DNA from: Paenibacillus senegalensis JC66
GTDB lineage: Bacteria > Bacillota > Bacilli > Paenibacillales > NBRC-103111
DNA length: 64,000 nt
Assembly: GCF_000285515.1 (NCBI RefSeq)
Contig: NZ_HE610958.1
Coordinates: 267,137-331,136, forward strand
Direction of reading: 5' to 3'
Within the stretch, counting starts at the first letter, position 1; each line of letters opens with the position of its first letter. Shown one piece after another: positions 15,486 to 25,237 of the stretch. The notes beneath the pieces were generated by a model. That model did not search any database and was not told where the DNA came from. It was given only the letters and a program-made list of their open reading frames with translations. Position numbers and translations under genes: made by a program.

Positions 15486-16418
15486 ATGCCATTTTTTATT
15501 GGGGTTGATGGCGGGGGAACGAAGACGGAGATTGTCTGCTGCGATCGGTCGGGGCAAACCTTGCTTACCCTGACAGGATCGTCCACTAATCCTCGGTCGC
15601 TAGGGTTCTCCCAGGCGGTCTCCAATCTTACCGGACTGCTTAGTGAATTGTTGTCCCATAAAGAACTAGCTTCTATGGAATGCCGGGGGGTCTGCATCGG
15701 TTTGGCTGGAGCCGCCATGCCCGAAGAGCAGGTACCGTTTCGCGATGCTGTGGAGGAGCTCTTTTCCTCTTCTCCCTTTCCAGTCCCTTTAACAATAACC
15801 AATGACGCGGAAATTGCCTTGATGGCCACCTTATCTCGCCGAAACGGACTCATTGCCATCTCGGGGACCGGATCTATCGTATATGGAATTACTTTGGCAG
15901 GAGAACGATATCGCGTAGGGGGCTGGGGTCACCTGCTGGGTGACGAAGGCAGCGGATATGCTATCGGGCTGCAGGCCTTAAAAACCGTTATGAACAGCTA
16001 TGATGGCTTGGACCCGCCAACCGCTATTACACCACTCCTGCTGGATGCCTTCCAATGGGAATCAATCACCGAATTAAGGGCCTATATATACCAAGATCAC
16101 ATTCGCAAGAGCGATATCGCTTCTTTTGCTCAATATTGCCTACGTGCCGCCGAACAGGATGATCCCGCTGCTCTTGCTATTTTGCAGCAGCAAGCCCGTG
16201 CATTAGCGCGGCAAAGCGCAGCCCTGATCGCCAAAGATAAACAGTTTGCCCAGGAACAATTGGTGGCTGCCGGTTCCATCTTTAAACACTCCAGTTTGTT
16301 CTTCCATCTGTTTCAAGAGGAGCTTCATGCCGCCTGGCCGCTTGTCACCATACATCTTGCCCAGCGAACACCCGCTTATGGTGCGGCAAAACTGGCTATA
16401 GCGCTGCATGGAGAGTAA
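15486..16418 (+). CDS. murK: BadF/BadG-type sugar kinase, likely MurNAc/GlcNAc kinase
   Basis: 310 residues from an ATG at 15486 with AGGTG upstream; the open frame starts earlier but without a ribosome binding site. The ATPase motifs are visible: FFIGVDGGGTKTEIV at the N-terminus, IAISGTGSIVYG and GGWGHLLGDEGSGYAIG. The BadF family includes MurK, which phosphorylates MurNAc and GlcNAc. Its position directly before murQ fits MurNAc-6-P formation, so I infer that activity. A general GlcNAc kinase role remains possible. Confidence 0.8.
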   Translation: MPFFIGVDGGGTKTEIVCCDRSGQTLLTLTGSSTNPRSLGFSQAVSNLTGLLSELLSHKELASMECRGVCIGLAGAAMPEEQVPFRDAVEELFSSSPFPVPLTITNDAEIALMATLSRRNGLIAISGTGSIVYGITLAGERYRVGGWGHLLGDEGSGYAIGLQALKTVMNSYDGLDPPTAITPLLLDAFQWESITELRAYIYQDHIRKSDIASFAQYCLRAAEQDDPAALAILQQQARALARQSAALIAKDKQFAQEQLVAAGSIFKHSSLFFHLFQEELHAAWPLVTIHLAQRTPAYGAAKLAIALHGE

Positions 16419-16459
16419 AAACAGTCGGACATCAATGAACAGTAAAGGAGTTCATGATC

Positions 16460-17377
16460 ATGAAAAATTTGCTTAATGAACTGACGACAGAGCAGGTTAA
16501 TCCAAGAACACGTCATATTGACCAGATGAATTCGGAGCAAATCATCCGCCTGATTAACGCAGAGGATAAGCTAATCGCTGACGTTATAGAGGAAGCCATC
16601 CCTTCTATCGCCGCGGCCGCTGATTATATAGTTGAAGCATTTACTAATGGCGGCCGTTTGTTTTATGTCGGTGCCGGCACAAGCGGAAGATTGGGCATAC
16701 TGGATGCTTCTGAATGTCCACCTACATTCGGCACTCCCCCTTCCATGGTTCAGGGAATTATTGCCGGTGGCTTCGAGGCGGTGAAGAATCCGGTAGAAGG
16801 AGCCGAGGATAGCGAAGAGCAGGGCATCCAGGACATGATCGAAAGCGGCATTACCAATAACGATGTTGTCGTCGGCATAGCTGCCAGCGGACGTACGCCC
16901 TATGTACTTGGAGCCATGAAGGAAGCGTCCAGGCGGGGAGCCAAGGTCATCGGCTTGACTAACAACCCGAACACGCCGATGATCGCCATCGCCGATCATA
17001 TGATAGAGGCTGTTGTCGGACCCGAGGTCATTTTAGGCTCTACTCGAATGAAATCCGGAACAGCCCAAAAATTGATTTTAAACATGCTGACCACAACCTC
17101 TATGATTCGCATTGGCAAGGTATATGACAATTTAATGGTCGATCTCAATCCATCGAATGAGAAGCTGGTTTACCGGGCCAAACGAATTATTCGTATGGCT
17201 ACAAAAGCATCGGCCGAAGAGGTGGATCAAGCCTATGCTGCCGCTCAGGGTCATGTCAAGACTGCGATCGTCATGCTGCTCGGCAAGGTCGATTTCGTAA
17301 GGGCCAAAGAGCTGCTCGCCCAGACCGGAGGCTTTGTCAGCCAAGCGGTCACGCTTGCTGCGACCAAAAGCGGTTAA
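16460..17377 (+). CDS. murQ: N-acetylmuramic acid 6-phosphate etherase
   Basis: 305 residues from the ATG at 16460, 9 bases after AAAGGAG; an in-frame ATG six bases earlier is too close to it. MurQ splits the lactyl ether of MurNAc-6-P to GlcNAc-6-P and lactate in the cytosol. The SIS-domain segment LFYVGAGTSGRLGILDASEC, then PPTFGTPP and GSTRMKSGTAQKLILNML are hallmarks of the family. It follows the kinase gene by 41 bases and is followed by a terminator, so the two form an operon. Confidence 0.97.
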   Translation: MKNLLNELTTEQVNPRTRHIDQMNSEQIIRLINAEDKLIADVIEEAIPSIAAAADYIVEAFTNGGRLFYVGAGTSGRLGILDASECPPTFGTPPSMVQGIIAGGFEAVKNPVEGAEDSEEQGIQDMIESGITNNDVVVGIAASGRTPYVLGAMKEASRRGAKVIGLTNNPNTPMIAIADHMIEAVVGPEVILGSTRMKSGTAQKLILNMLTTTSMIRIGKVYDNLMVDLNPSNEKLVYRAKRIIRMATKASAEEVDQAYAAAQGHVKTAIVMLLGKVDFVRAKELLAQTGGFVSQAVTLAATKSG

Positions 17378-17574
17378 GCCTTAAGCCTAAATTGATATGC
17401 ACAAATAGCGCAGCTTAGGTAGCAGAGTATCGAAATCACTCTTCGAGCTAAAGGAGTTGGCAAGTATAGTTGGTTAATCGGATGTCCGGATTCATTTAAT
17501 TCTCTACTCCTCCTTCTTTCACCATCTAAATCAGCGCTTTGTATAATATTTAATATGGATAGAATGCCAACGAC

Positions 17575-17604
17575 AAAAAGGCCGTCATTTTACGGCCTTT
17601 TCTT
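17575..17604 (+). terminator. Terminator downstream of murQ
   Basis: AAAAGGCCGT pairs with ACGGCCTTTT (17576-17585 and 17592-17601), followed by CTTC. The T-rich arm makes it work in both directions. The rest of 17378-17874 holds nothing recognisable. Confidence 0.75.
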
Positions 17605-17874
17605 CTATTCGAGTATAAATATTCGACATCCGAAAAACACGCTTTCTAACTGACATGAAAAGTTATCGTTATTACCGGGTTATTCGACTTCGAATGAGCT
17701 TAGGCTTCGTTAAAAGCATTTTTAAATTTGCCCTATATACAAAATTCCAGACCAAAATCCGGACCCGGAAAGATATTTCGGTTGGGAAGGCCCCGGGTTG
17801 AAAAGCTCTTTCGATCACGCTTTGCTATTCCACAATCCTATTCCTATTTTAGTCCACCCCGTATAGAGGCTTGT

Positions 17875-19083
17875 TTAAGAAAGTGCAGGAAGCTTCCAAC
17901 GGCCAGACTGACGCTGCATGTCTATAAATGGTTTCAGCCTCAATGCCGCTTCTGCCAGCCTTTCCTCATGCTGCACCAGAGCAATTCTGACAAATCCTTC
18001 TCCTTGCTGGCCAAACGCATCTCCCGGAATTACGACAACTCCCGTATGATACAAAATTTCCCGGGAAATTTGTCGAGATGTCCAGCCTTCTGGAATAGGC
18101 GCCCATATGAACATTGTCGCTTTAGGAGAGGGGACACTCCAGCCAGCTTCTTTCAAGCTGCTGACCAAGACATTTCTGCGGCTCTCATACACACCAGCAA
18201 CCGGCTCTCTGCCTGCAAGATCTTCCTCCAGCGCAGTTATCCCCGCCCGCTGCACAGCTTCAAATACTCCGTAATCAATGTTGGACTTCAGCATCGTTAG
18301 CGCCTGAACAGCCTCCGGGCATCCGACCATGAAGGCAATTCGACAGCCTGCCATATTAAAGCTTTTGGATAAGGAATGGAATTCGACAGCTATTTCCTTG
18401 GCACCGGGCACCTGCATAATGCTGGGCGGAATAAAGCCGTCAAAAGCCATCTCCGAGTAAGCCAGATCATGAACGATTAACAGATCATAACGCCGGGCAA
18501 ATGCGACAAGCTTTTCAAAAAAGGCCAGATCCGCAACCGCTGCCGATGGATTGCTTGGATAATTGCATAAGATGTATTTCGCTTTCTTTGCCACGTCTTC
18601 CGGGATATCGTCTAGATCGGGCAAAAACTGATTCTCCTGTCTGAGCGGCATCAAGTATGGCGTAACCCCGGCTAACACGAGAGCTGCGCTATAAATCGGA
18701 TACCCGGGATCGGGAATAAGCGCTATATCGCCGGCATCGGCAACCGCCAAGCTCAGATGCGCCAGTCCATCCTGGGAACCCATCAGAGACACAATCTCTG
18801 TTTCAGGATTAAGCTTCACTTGAAACCGTTGAGCATACCAGCGGGCTACAGCCTGCAAAAACTCAGGCATACCGCGCGTGCCTGGATAAGAATAAGCCAA
18901 CGGATCGGAGACGGCTTCACGCAGGGACTCCATTATGCCAGGTGAAGGAGGCAGATCCGGGCTTCCGATGCCAAGATCAATAATATCCTTGCCTGCAGCC
19001 CGCACTTCTTTCTTCCATTCGCTAACTTCACTGAAAATAGCTGAGCCTAGCTGATGTAATCGTTGTGATGAAAAGCGAGGCAT
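17875..19083 (-). CDS. PLP-dependent aminotransferase, class I/II
   Basis: 402 residues from the ATG at 19083, which follows GGAGG by 8 bases; an ATG five codons earlier overlaps that site. The pyridoxal-phosphate lysine is in EFHSLSKSFNMAG. Others typical are DLGIGSPDLPPSP, PDPGYPIYSAAL and CNYPSNPSAAV. It resembles the LL-diaminopimelate or alanine/aspartate-type aminotransferases; the substrate cannot be set from sequence. It ends a long minus-strand run that includes the cobalamin genes, 37 bases after the site-2 protease gene. Confidence 0.88.
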   Translation of the reverse strand: MPRFSSQRLHQLGSAIFSEVSEWKKEVRAAGKDIIDLGIGSPDLPPSPGIMESLREAVSDPLAYSYPGTRGMPEFLQAVARWYAQRFQVKLNPETEIVSLMGSQDGLAHLSLAVADAGDIALIPDPGYPIYSAALVLAGVTPYLMPLRQENQFLPDLDDIPEDVAKKAKYILCNYPSNPSAAVADLAFFEKLVAFARRYDLLIVHDLAYSEMAFDGFIPPSIMQVPGAKEIAVEFHSLSKSFNMAGCRIAFMVGCPEAVQALTMLKSNIDYGVFEAVQRAGITALEEDLAGREPVAGVYESRRNVLVSSLKEAGWSVPSPKATMFIWAPIPEGWTSRQISREILYHTGVVVIPGDAFGQQGEGFVRIALVQHEERLAEAALRLKPFIDMQRQSGRWKLPALS

Positions 19084-19120
19084 AGTGTTTTCCTCCATTA
19101 ATGTTTAATCCCTCTGACCT

Positions 19121-20206
19121 TTAACCTCGTGAGAAAGCTTCAATCGGAAGCCCATTCCGGGACAACAGATACAGCATCGTTACCAGATAAGCAAACAGTA
19201 CTGCATATACCGTGCCTAACCCCCATCGGTATCGCACGGGAACTTGAAAATATTGATCATTCTCATAATGTGTAAATTCAACACGACAGTGAACGAGCAG
19301 ATAAGTCTCCTCTTTCTTTTGCCGATATTCCAGGTCGGTGACTTGAGCCCCAACGATAATGGCTTGGGCCGGCATTACGAGCATACCTCTTAGGCCAATC
19401 TCCGGCCAAAGAAAAAACAGCAGCTGTTTGCCGTCCAGTTCAGAATGCGTTGCATAAGCCAATTCCTTGCGGGTTCCTTTCTCTGGGAGCTGGTCTCCTC
19501 TTTCCTGTACCCAGCTTACCGGCAGCTGGTAGGAGGCTGTTAAGCTTTTAACAGGAGAAATCCAGCGGTTCAGCACTACCTTGCGCAGCAAATCAAGCGC
19601 AAACAGCAGCCAAAATATAAAGAGAACAAACAGCTTGAAGTAAATGATGACCAGAAGCCCTACTGTGAGACCAACTAACCACAGCCAACGGCTTACCGCA
19701 ACAGCGATCCGTCCCCCGTCAAGCGGATGAATGGGCAAAAGATTAATCAGGTTTAATATAAACCCTATGTAAGCCAAAGCCTTGAATAAGGAGAGCTCGA
19801 GCGTATAGCCAAGCCAGAAGGAGATAGCGGCACCAATTGTGCCCAGCAAGGGTCCGCCCATTGCAATATAAGCTTCAGTGGCGGCATCGCGGGGTTGGCG
19901 CCTCATGTTAACGAGGGCTCCAAGAAACGGAATGAATACGGGAGCGGACATCGGAAGACCTTTCTGCTTTGCAGCCAGGACATGGCCTAATTCGTGAATT
20001 AGCACCATGATGACTAAGCCAACAGCTATTTGCAGGGGGGCTATAAGGGCATAAGCGCCTACCGAAACTAGCATAGTCAGTATCGCGCCTCCTACGGAGC
20101 CCATTTTTACAAAGGGAAGGAGTGCCTTCACCCGCTCCAGAACGGCGGTGCGCGTCCGGCCTATCCATTGCAGCAGATCACTGCTCTCTTTTTGCTTTCC
20201 CTCCAA
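19121..20206 (-). CDS. Site-2 protease family (M50) membrane metalloprotease
   Basis: 361 residues. The zinc motif HELGH is at residues 71-75 inside a membrane helix, and the third ligand Asp163 is in NLLPIHPLDGGR. Several further membrane helices follow, with a soluble middle region (about residues 220-335) and a last helix near the C-terminus. Such proteases cut membrane-bound substrates; SpoIVFB is the sporulation member, but this one lacks close features of it. It sits between the ArsC/Spx-like gene and the aminotransferase gene. Substrate unknown. Confidence 0.87.
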   Translation of the reverse strand: MEGKQKESSDLLQWIGRTRTAVLERVKALLPFVKMGSVGGAILTMLVSVGAYALIAPLQIAVGLVIMVLIHELGHVLAAKQKGLPMSAPVFIPFLGALVNMRRQPRDAATEAYIAMGGPLLGTIGAAISFWLGYTLELSLFKALAYIGFILNLINLLPIHPLDGGRIAVAVSRWLWLVGLTVGLLVIIYFKLFVLFIFWLLFALDLLRKVVLNRWISPVKSLTASYQLPVSWVQERGDQLPEKGTRKELAYATHSELDGKQLLFFLWPEIGLRGMLVMPAQAIIVGAQVTDLEYRQKKEETYLLVHCRVEFTHYENDQYFQVPVRYRWGLGTVYAVLFAYLVTMLYLLSRNGLPIEAFSRG

Positions 20207-20257
20207 ATCAGCCCCCCCTTTCCCTTTACCGTGCCCGAATGCATATTTGTCGAAGGC

Positions 20258-20614
20258 TTAAGTCCAAACCTCCTCATATTCAGGCTCTCTATATCCGATT
20301 GTGATTCGCCCATTACCCGTCACTACCGGACGTTTAATCAGCCGGCCTTCTGAAGCCAGCAGACCGACCATCTCTTCCCGATTCATATAACCGAGCTTGT
20401 CTTTTAATTTCATTTCACGGTAAACCTCGCCTGATGTATTGAACAATTTCCGCGGCTCTACTGCGCTTTGCTGCAGCCACTTCTCGATCGTATCCGCTGA
20501 CGGCGCCTGCTCAAATACATTAATCATGTCGACCTCGTGTCCCATAGATTCGAGCTTCTTTAATGCCTTCCGGCAAGTACTGCATTTGGGATACCCATAC
20601 ATGGTTAATTTCAT
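20258..20614 (-). CDS. ArsC/Spx-family thioredoxin-fold protein
   Basis: 118 residues. It begins MKLTMYGYPKCSTCRKAL with a CxxC at C11/C14 and has the RPVV segment near residue 95, as in ArsC-like and Spx/MgsR proteins. Spx regulators bind RNA polymerase; YffB-like members are probable reductases. The N-terminal residues before the CxxC are like the enzyme-type rather than Spx, so a regulator role is uncertain. It starts 16 bases after the pseudouridine synthase gene. Confidence 0.85.
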   Translation of the reverse strand: MKLTMYGYPKCSTCRKALKKLESMGHEVDMINVFEQAPSADTIEKWLQQSAVEPRKLFNTSGEVYREMKLKDKLGYMNREEMVGLLASEGRLIKRPVVTGNGRITIGYREPEYEEVWT

Positions 20615-20630
20615 CTTTGCCTATGCCTCC

Positions 20631-21569
20631 TCAAGTTGTTATTCTTAGCTGCCTGATTACATGCACCATATCTTCCGGCAAATCCGCCTCGAACCTCATC
20701 CGTTCTCCTGTTCCCGGATGATCGAAGCCAAGTCTCCAGGCATGCAGAGCCTGACGGTCAATTAGCGCTGGCAGAGGGTCCGATTGAGGCGCCAGCCCGT
20801 ACATTTTATCACCAAGTAAAGGATGGCCTATGGATTGCATATGGACGCGAATTTGGTGAGTTCTTCCAGTCTCCAGCCGAAGCTTTACAAGAGATGCTTG
20901 AGCAAACTCCTCCACAACTTCATAATGGGTAATCGCCTCGTACCCGCTAGGAGTTACGATCCGGTAATGGGGAGCGAGGGGGTCACGGTCAATTGGGGCG
21001 TGAATCGTTCCTTGCGCCTGCTGCGGCCGGCCGTAGACTAGCGCCAAATATTCCTTCTCTACGCTGCCCTGCTTCATTTGTTCCGATATCTGCTGATGAG
21101 CGTAAGGATTCTTGGCTATCGCCAGGACGCCCGATGTCTCTTGGTCCAGCCGGTGAACCGGGCGGAACCGGTAACGCCGTCCTTGCTCCTGCCAATGATG
21201 AACAACGGCGTTGGCCAGCGTATGAATATAATGCCCGTGAGTTGGGTGTACAATCATCCCTGCCGGTTTATTCACGATAAGGATATGATGGTCCTCTGTG
21301 AGAATGGTCAGCGGAAGAGCTTGCGGTAAAATGTCCTCGGACTCCTCTTCCTCCATATAAAGAGCGATACGGTCGCCCGCCTTTACTTTTACATTTATGT
21401 ACACTCTTTCCCCGTTCAAGGTAATTCCTTTGTCCGTCTGCTTCAACCTTGAAAGCAGCTTGCGGGAGATCCCCATCCGGCTCTGCATAATTGTCTTTAG
21501 CAAGATCCCTTCTTCATGCTGGGCAACCGTATATTCCAATGGCTCGTAATACCCGTCCAATCCTTCCAA
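20631..21569 (-). CDS. RluA/RluD-family pseudouridine synthase
   Basis: 312 residues. An N-terminal S4-like RNA-binding segment (SRKLLSRLKQTDKGITLNG) precedes the catalytic domain, whose active-site Asp142 is in VHRLDQETSGV. Later segments EYLALVYGRP and RLETGRTHQIRVHM fit the RluA group. The enzyme converts uridine to pseudouridine in rRNA or tRNA; the target site is not clear. The gene starts 2 bases after cobQ ends, so it is in the same transcript, although its function is unrelated to cobalamin. Confidence 0.92.
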   Translation of the reverse strand: MEGLDGYYEPLEYTVAQHEEGILLKTIMQSRMGISRKLLSRLKQTDKGITLNGERVYINVKVKAGDRIALYMEEEESEDILPQALPLTILTEDHHILIVNKPAGMIVHPTHGHYIHTLANAVVHHWQEQGRRYRFRPVHRLDQETSGVLAIAKNPYAHQQISEQMKQGSVEKEYLALVYGRPQQAQGTIHAPIDRDPLAPHYRIVTPSGYEAITHYEVVEEFAQASLVKLRLETGRTHQIRVHMQSIGHPLLGDKMYGLAPQSDPLPALIDRQALHAWRLGFDHPGTGERMRFEADLPEDMVHVIRQLRITT

Positions 21570-21571
21570 TG

Positions 21572-23173
21572 TTAACCCCTCTCCAGCTCTTTCACATCAT
21601 GCTCCGGCTTCTCTTTACCGTCTATCATCTCATAAATTCGCCCAATATCCAAATGTTCACGCACATGCATGGCCAGCCGGTTAAAGGCCGCTTCCCGGCG
21701 CTGTCCGAACAGCAGGGTGCCCGGTCTTGCCGGCCAGCCTTTTTCTACCCGAATGCGGTTCAACCAGCTTCTTCGAAACTCGTCATTATGCAGGACTCCA
21801 TGCAGATAAGTTCCCCAAATTCGGCCATCTGCGGTCATAGCCCCCTCTGGGTGAAAATCATCCTGCAGCTCGCCTCCACGCTCATTTCTGACCATAAAGG
21901 GATGCTCTACCGGGGTTAGAAATCGGGTTACGCCCATATGGATTTCGTAGCCTGTGATAGGAATCGCTTTATGGGGGTTCCACCCTTCAGCAAAGCCGAT
22001 AATGCGTTCCGTCTTCTTGTGTACCGTAAAGTTGGTTTCCAATGGAAGCAGGCCCAAGCCCTCCATATGCTCCCGGCTGGATTCGACAAAATGGGTGTCC
22101 ACCAAATGCTGCCCCAGCATTTGATAGCCGCCGCATATCCCGACAACAAATCCGTTACCTTCGACATGGCGGGAGATTTCGCGCTCCAAGCCGCTCTCTC
22201 TTAAGAAGCATAGGTCCTCTATCGTATTTTTGCTCCCCGGTATGATTACAGCGTCCGGCTGGCCAAAGTGCTCCGGTTCCGAGACAAAACGGACGTGGAC
22301 ATCCTCCTCTTCAAACAAGGGATCAATGTCGGTAAAATTGGATATTCGCGGTAAACGAATGACGACGATATCCAGCGACTGCTCGTCTCTCGGCCTGGAT
22401 TGCTTCCACTTGCTGCTGATGGAAGCCGAATCCTCATCCTCGAGCTCCAAGCGCTCCAGGTAAGGAATGACTCCGAGCACTGACTTGCCGGTTTTCTTTT
22501 CAAGCCAGTCAAGTCCAGGCTGCAGCAGGGTAACATCTCCGCGGAATTTATTAATAATAAAACCTTTCACGCGCTCTCGTTCCTCCGGCGTCAATATTTC
22601 CATTGTCCCGACCAACGAGGCAAAGACGCCCCCGCGGTCGATATCCGCCACGAGAATGACTGGTGCTTCAGCCCAGCCAGCCAGACGCATATTGACGATA
22701 TCCCTGTCCTTTAGGTTAACTTCGGCGGGGCTTCCCGCCCCCTCCAGCACCACCAGCTGATATTGGCTCCGGAGCCTGTGCAAAGCGTCTTTAACTATAC
22801 CTTCTGCTTCTTTCAGGTAGGATTCGCGATACGTTCTGGCATCCAAATCCTTGTATGGCTTGCCGTGAACCACGACCTGTGACACCATATCCTGCTTCGG
22901 CTTTAGGAGAATGGGATTCATGTCCGTTGTAGCTGCTATCCGACATGCATCTGCCTGCATCCCTTGGGCCCGTCCTATTTCTTTGCCATCCGGAGTAACG
23001 TAAGAGTTCAGAGACATGTTCTGTGATTTAAAAGGGGCTACCGTCCAGCCGTCTTCCATGAAAATCCGGCAGAGGGCAGCAGTCAGCAGACTTTTACCCA
23101 CATCGGATGCCGTACCCTGAAGCATAATGGTTTTTCCTTTCGTCTGGCTTTTGCGCCGCATTTGATCCTTCAT
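21572..23173 (-). CDS. cobQ: Adenosylcobyric acid synthase (cobyric acid synthase)
   Basis: 533 residues. The enzyme amidates four carboxylates of adenosylcobyrinic acid a,c-diamide using glutamine and ATP. The N-terminal domain has the nucleotide-binding segment MLQGTASDVGKSLLTAALCR and the pattern FKSQNMSLNSYVT. The C-terminal glutamine amidotransferase domain has its cysteine in FVVGICGGYQMLG and a histidine in TYLHGVLHN. The ATG at 23173 has an AAGGGGGG upstream. It follows cobD by about 107 bases. Confidence 0.96.
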   Translation of the reverse strand: MKDQMRRKSQTKGKTIMLQGTASDVGKSLLTAALCRIFMEDGWTVAPFKSQNMSLNSYVTPDGKEIGRAQGMQADACRIAATTDMNPILLKPKQDMVSQVVVHGKPYKDLDARTYRESYLKEAEGIVKDALHRLRSQYQLVVLEGAGSPAEVNLKDRDIVNMRLAGWAEAPVILVADIDRGGVFASLVGTMEILTPEERERVKGFIINKFRGDVTLLQPGLDWLEKKTGKSVLGVIPYLERLELEDEDSASISSKWKQSRPRDEQSLDIVVIRLPRISNFTDIDPLFEEEDVHVRFVSEPEHFGQPDAVIIPGSKNTIEDLCFLRESGLEREISRHVEGNGFVVGICGGYQMLGQHLVDTHFVESSREHMEGLGLLPLETNFTVHKKTERIIGFAEGWNPHKAIPITGYEIHMGVTRFLTPVEHPFMVRNERGGELQDDFHPEGAMTADGRIWGTYLHGVLHNDEFRRSWLNRIRVEKGWPARPGTLLFGQRREAAFNRLAMHVREHLDIGRIYEMIDGKEKPEHDVKELERG

Positions 23174-23280
23174 TCTTTCCCCCCCTTTTTAACGATAGAT
23201 CTCTTGCCCCGCTTCGCTTCTATAGAACAATTTCGCCAGAATACGCAGCACTTTTCACCCGCTCCTATATGGCTCGAACG

Positions 23281-24369
23281 TTAACATTGCGGTCCGTGAA
23301 GGCATCTATAGACAGCCTTCAGCAAGAGCTCATTGTCTTTTCTTAACCGGATAGCCAAGCGGCCAAACGTATTATCAAGACCGGGAAAACGGGAACCGTC
23401 GCGAATCAGGATGCCGTTCAGTCCCAATTCATGCTGGAGACGCCCGACTGTGTATGACGTCCCCTGCGGTAAAGCAAACAGCAGAAAATTCGTCGCGCTT
23501 GGATATACCTTAAGTCCCAATTGGCTCAGCTGAGCGGTGAACCACTCTTTCTCCTGTTGAAGCCATTGCCTCGTACGTACAGTAAACTCGGAATCGGAGA
23601 GCAGCGCAGGCCCCAGCTGCTGGGCTAGGGAGTTTACCGACCAGGGGATCTGCAGAGCCCGCATCGCCTCAATCGTGTCAGGATGAGCGACGGCGAAGCC
23701 TATCCGAATGCCTGGAACAGAATAAAACTTTGTCATTGACCGAATGACAATACAGGAGAGAGATTGCGCAGCATGCTGAATCAAGGACAGCTCAGAGTCC
23801 TCCTCGATAAAATCGAGAAAGGCTTCATCCAGGATCACGCGGCAGCCGCTCTCTTTAAGCAGGTCGAGACACGGCTTAGCCAGCAGTGTTCCAGTCGGAT
23901 TGTTGGGATGGCCCAAGCATATCGTGTCGCACTGATCCAAGGCAGCCTGCAAATCGGTTATCTGAAGCCGGAATTGATTTTCTTCTTTTAACGGTATCGT
24001 ATACTCCGCACCGCCAGCCTTGCTGATCGCCTCCTCATATTCGGAAAAGCAGGGTCTCGCCAGGCCCGCCAGGCGCGGCTTCCATACCCGGGCCGCCAGA
24101 TCGATACATTCCGCTGCTCCGTTGCCTACCAGTATACACTCCTCAGGGACCCCGTATGCCAACGCCAGACTTTTTCGCAGCTCGCGGGATATCGGATCAG
24201 GGTAGCGAAAAATATGATTCACATATTCTGCAAGTTTATGTTGTATTACGTCCGGCGGCCCTAAAGGATTCATGTTGGAACTGAAATCAATAAAGGCATC
24301 CTCGTTCCGTCCATAGGTTTCTTTGGCGCTGCGTAAATCCCCGCCGTGTCCGTACTGCTCAAGCTCCAT
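23281..24369 (-). CDS. cobD: Threonine-phosphate decarboxylase, CobD-type aminotransferase fold
   Basis: 362 residues. CobD decarboxylates L-threonine phosphate to (R)-1-amino-2-propanol phosphate, the linker that joins the nucleotide loop to the corrin. Markers are the start GHGGDLRSAKETYG, then FIDFSSNMNPLGPP and the lysine of RSMTKFYSVPGIRIGF. The histidinol-phosphate aminotransferase fold is similar, but the GHGG start and the setting between cobS and cobQ decide in favour of CobD. The starting ATG has AGGAGG-like sequence upstream (GGCGGAGGTATT). Confidence 0.93.
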   Translation of the reverse strand: MELEQYGHGGDLRSAKETYGRNEDAFIDFSSNMNPLGPPDVIQHKLAEYVNHIFRYPDPISRELRKSLALAYGVPEECILVGNGAAECIDLAARVWKPRLAGLARPCFSEYEEAISKAGGAEYTIPLKEENQFRLQITDLQAALDQCDTICLGHPNNPTGTLLAKPCLDLLKESGCRVILDEAFLDFIEEDSELSLIQHAAQSLSCIVIRSMTKFYSVPGIRIGFAVAHPDTIEAMRALQIPWSVNSLAQQLGPALLSDSEFTVRTRQWLQQEKEWFTAQLSQLGLKVYPSATNFLLFALPQGTSYTVGRLQHELGLNGILIRDGSRFPGLDNTFGRLAIRLRKDNELLLKAVYRCLHGPQC

Positions 24370-24406
24370 AATACCTCCGCCTTTTCCTTTTTAAAATTCC
24401 TCGCGG

Positions 24407-25237
24407 CTAGGCCCAAATCCAGTTCAGCACGGCGAGTGCCGCAGCCAATTGGATTAGCTCGGCTCCTTCGTTTAGAGCCCCGTAAACATCGCCGGTTAAA
24501 CCGCCTAGACGCGAGTGAAAATACGCTGCCCCTGCCGCTATGAACAATAGCGCGGACAACGTCAATAGTAAAGCAAGTCTTACGGATAACTCCCAGCCTC
24601 CCCAGATTAGGCAGACCATTCCACTGATCATAAAAGCAAGACAAAGTGCTGTAAACGCGTGCTTAAAGGTTATCGTTTGCAGCGATTCTCCCAAACCGCC
24701 CTCGCCACGTACATAGGGCCATCCGGCAATTGCTGTTGCCAGCAGTCCCCGGCTGATCACCGGTATGATGGCTAATAGGACAGCTGCCTTGGGTGCGGAT
24801 TCACTAATCAACAATCCTTGAATAAAGGACCATTTAAGGAGAATAACTAATACGCCTGCAATCACACCCATCGCCCCGACGCGGCTATCTTTCATTATTT
24901 CCAGCATTCTGTCTCGTGAGCGATAGCTTCCGACCCCGTCGGCCGTATCCATTACCCCGTCCAAATGCAGCGCTCCCGTGATGTATACCCAGAAAGCTAC
25001 GACAACGGCAGCGGCCGGTAGCGGCGGAAACAACCAGCTAGCCCCTATATATACAGCTGCCAATGAAACACCAATGACAAGACCGGCAAGCGGATAACAG
25101 ACGACACTCCAACGCAGTACCCTGGGTGAAACCGGCACTGTAATCGGCAGTGGGAAACGGGTAAGAAACTGAATGGCAAAAACAAGGCTATATCCAATTT
25201 CTTTCCATAGACTTATGCTATCCTTAGTACGAGCCAT
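24407..25237 (-). CDS. cobS: Adenosylcobinamide-GDP ribazoletransferase (cobalamin synthase)
   Basis: 276 residues from an ATG at 25237 with GGAGGG 11 bases above; the longer frame lies inside cbiB and is rejected. CobS joins adenosylcobinamide-GDP and alpha-ribazole to form cobalamin. It is an integral membrane protein; the acidic motif GALHLDGVMDTADGVGS marks the active site. Its first 25 bases overlap the end of cbiB, so translation is probably coupled. Confidence 0.95.
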   Translation of the reverse strand: MARTKDSISLWKEIGYSLVFAIQFLTRFPLPITVPVSPRVLRWSVVCYPLAGLVIGVSLAAVYIGASWLFPPLPAAAVVVAFWVYITGALHLDGVMDTADGVGSYRSRDRMLEIMKDSRVGAMGVIAGVLVILLKWSFIQGLLISESAPKAAVLLAIIPVISRGLLATAIAGWPYVRGEGGLGESLQTITFKHAFTALCLAFMISGMVCLIWGGWELSVRLALLLTLSALLFIAAGAAYFHSRLGGLTGDVYGALNEGAELIQLAAALAVLNWIWA

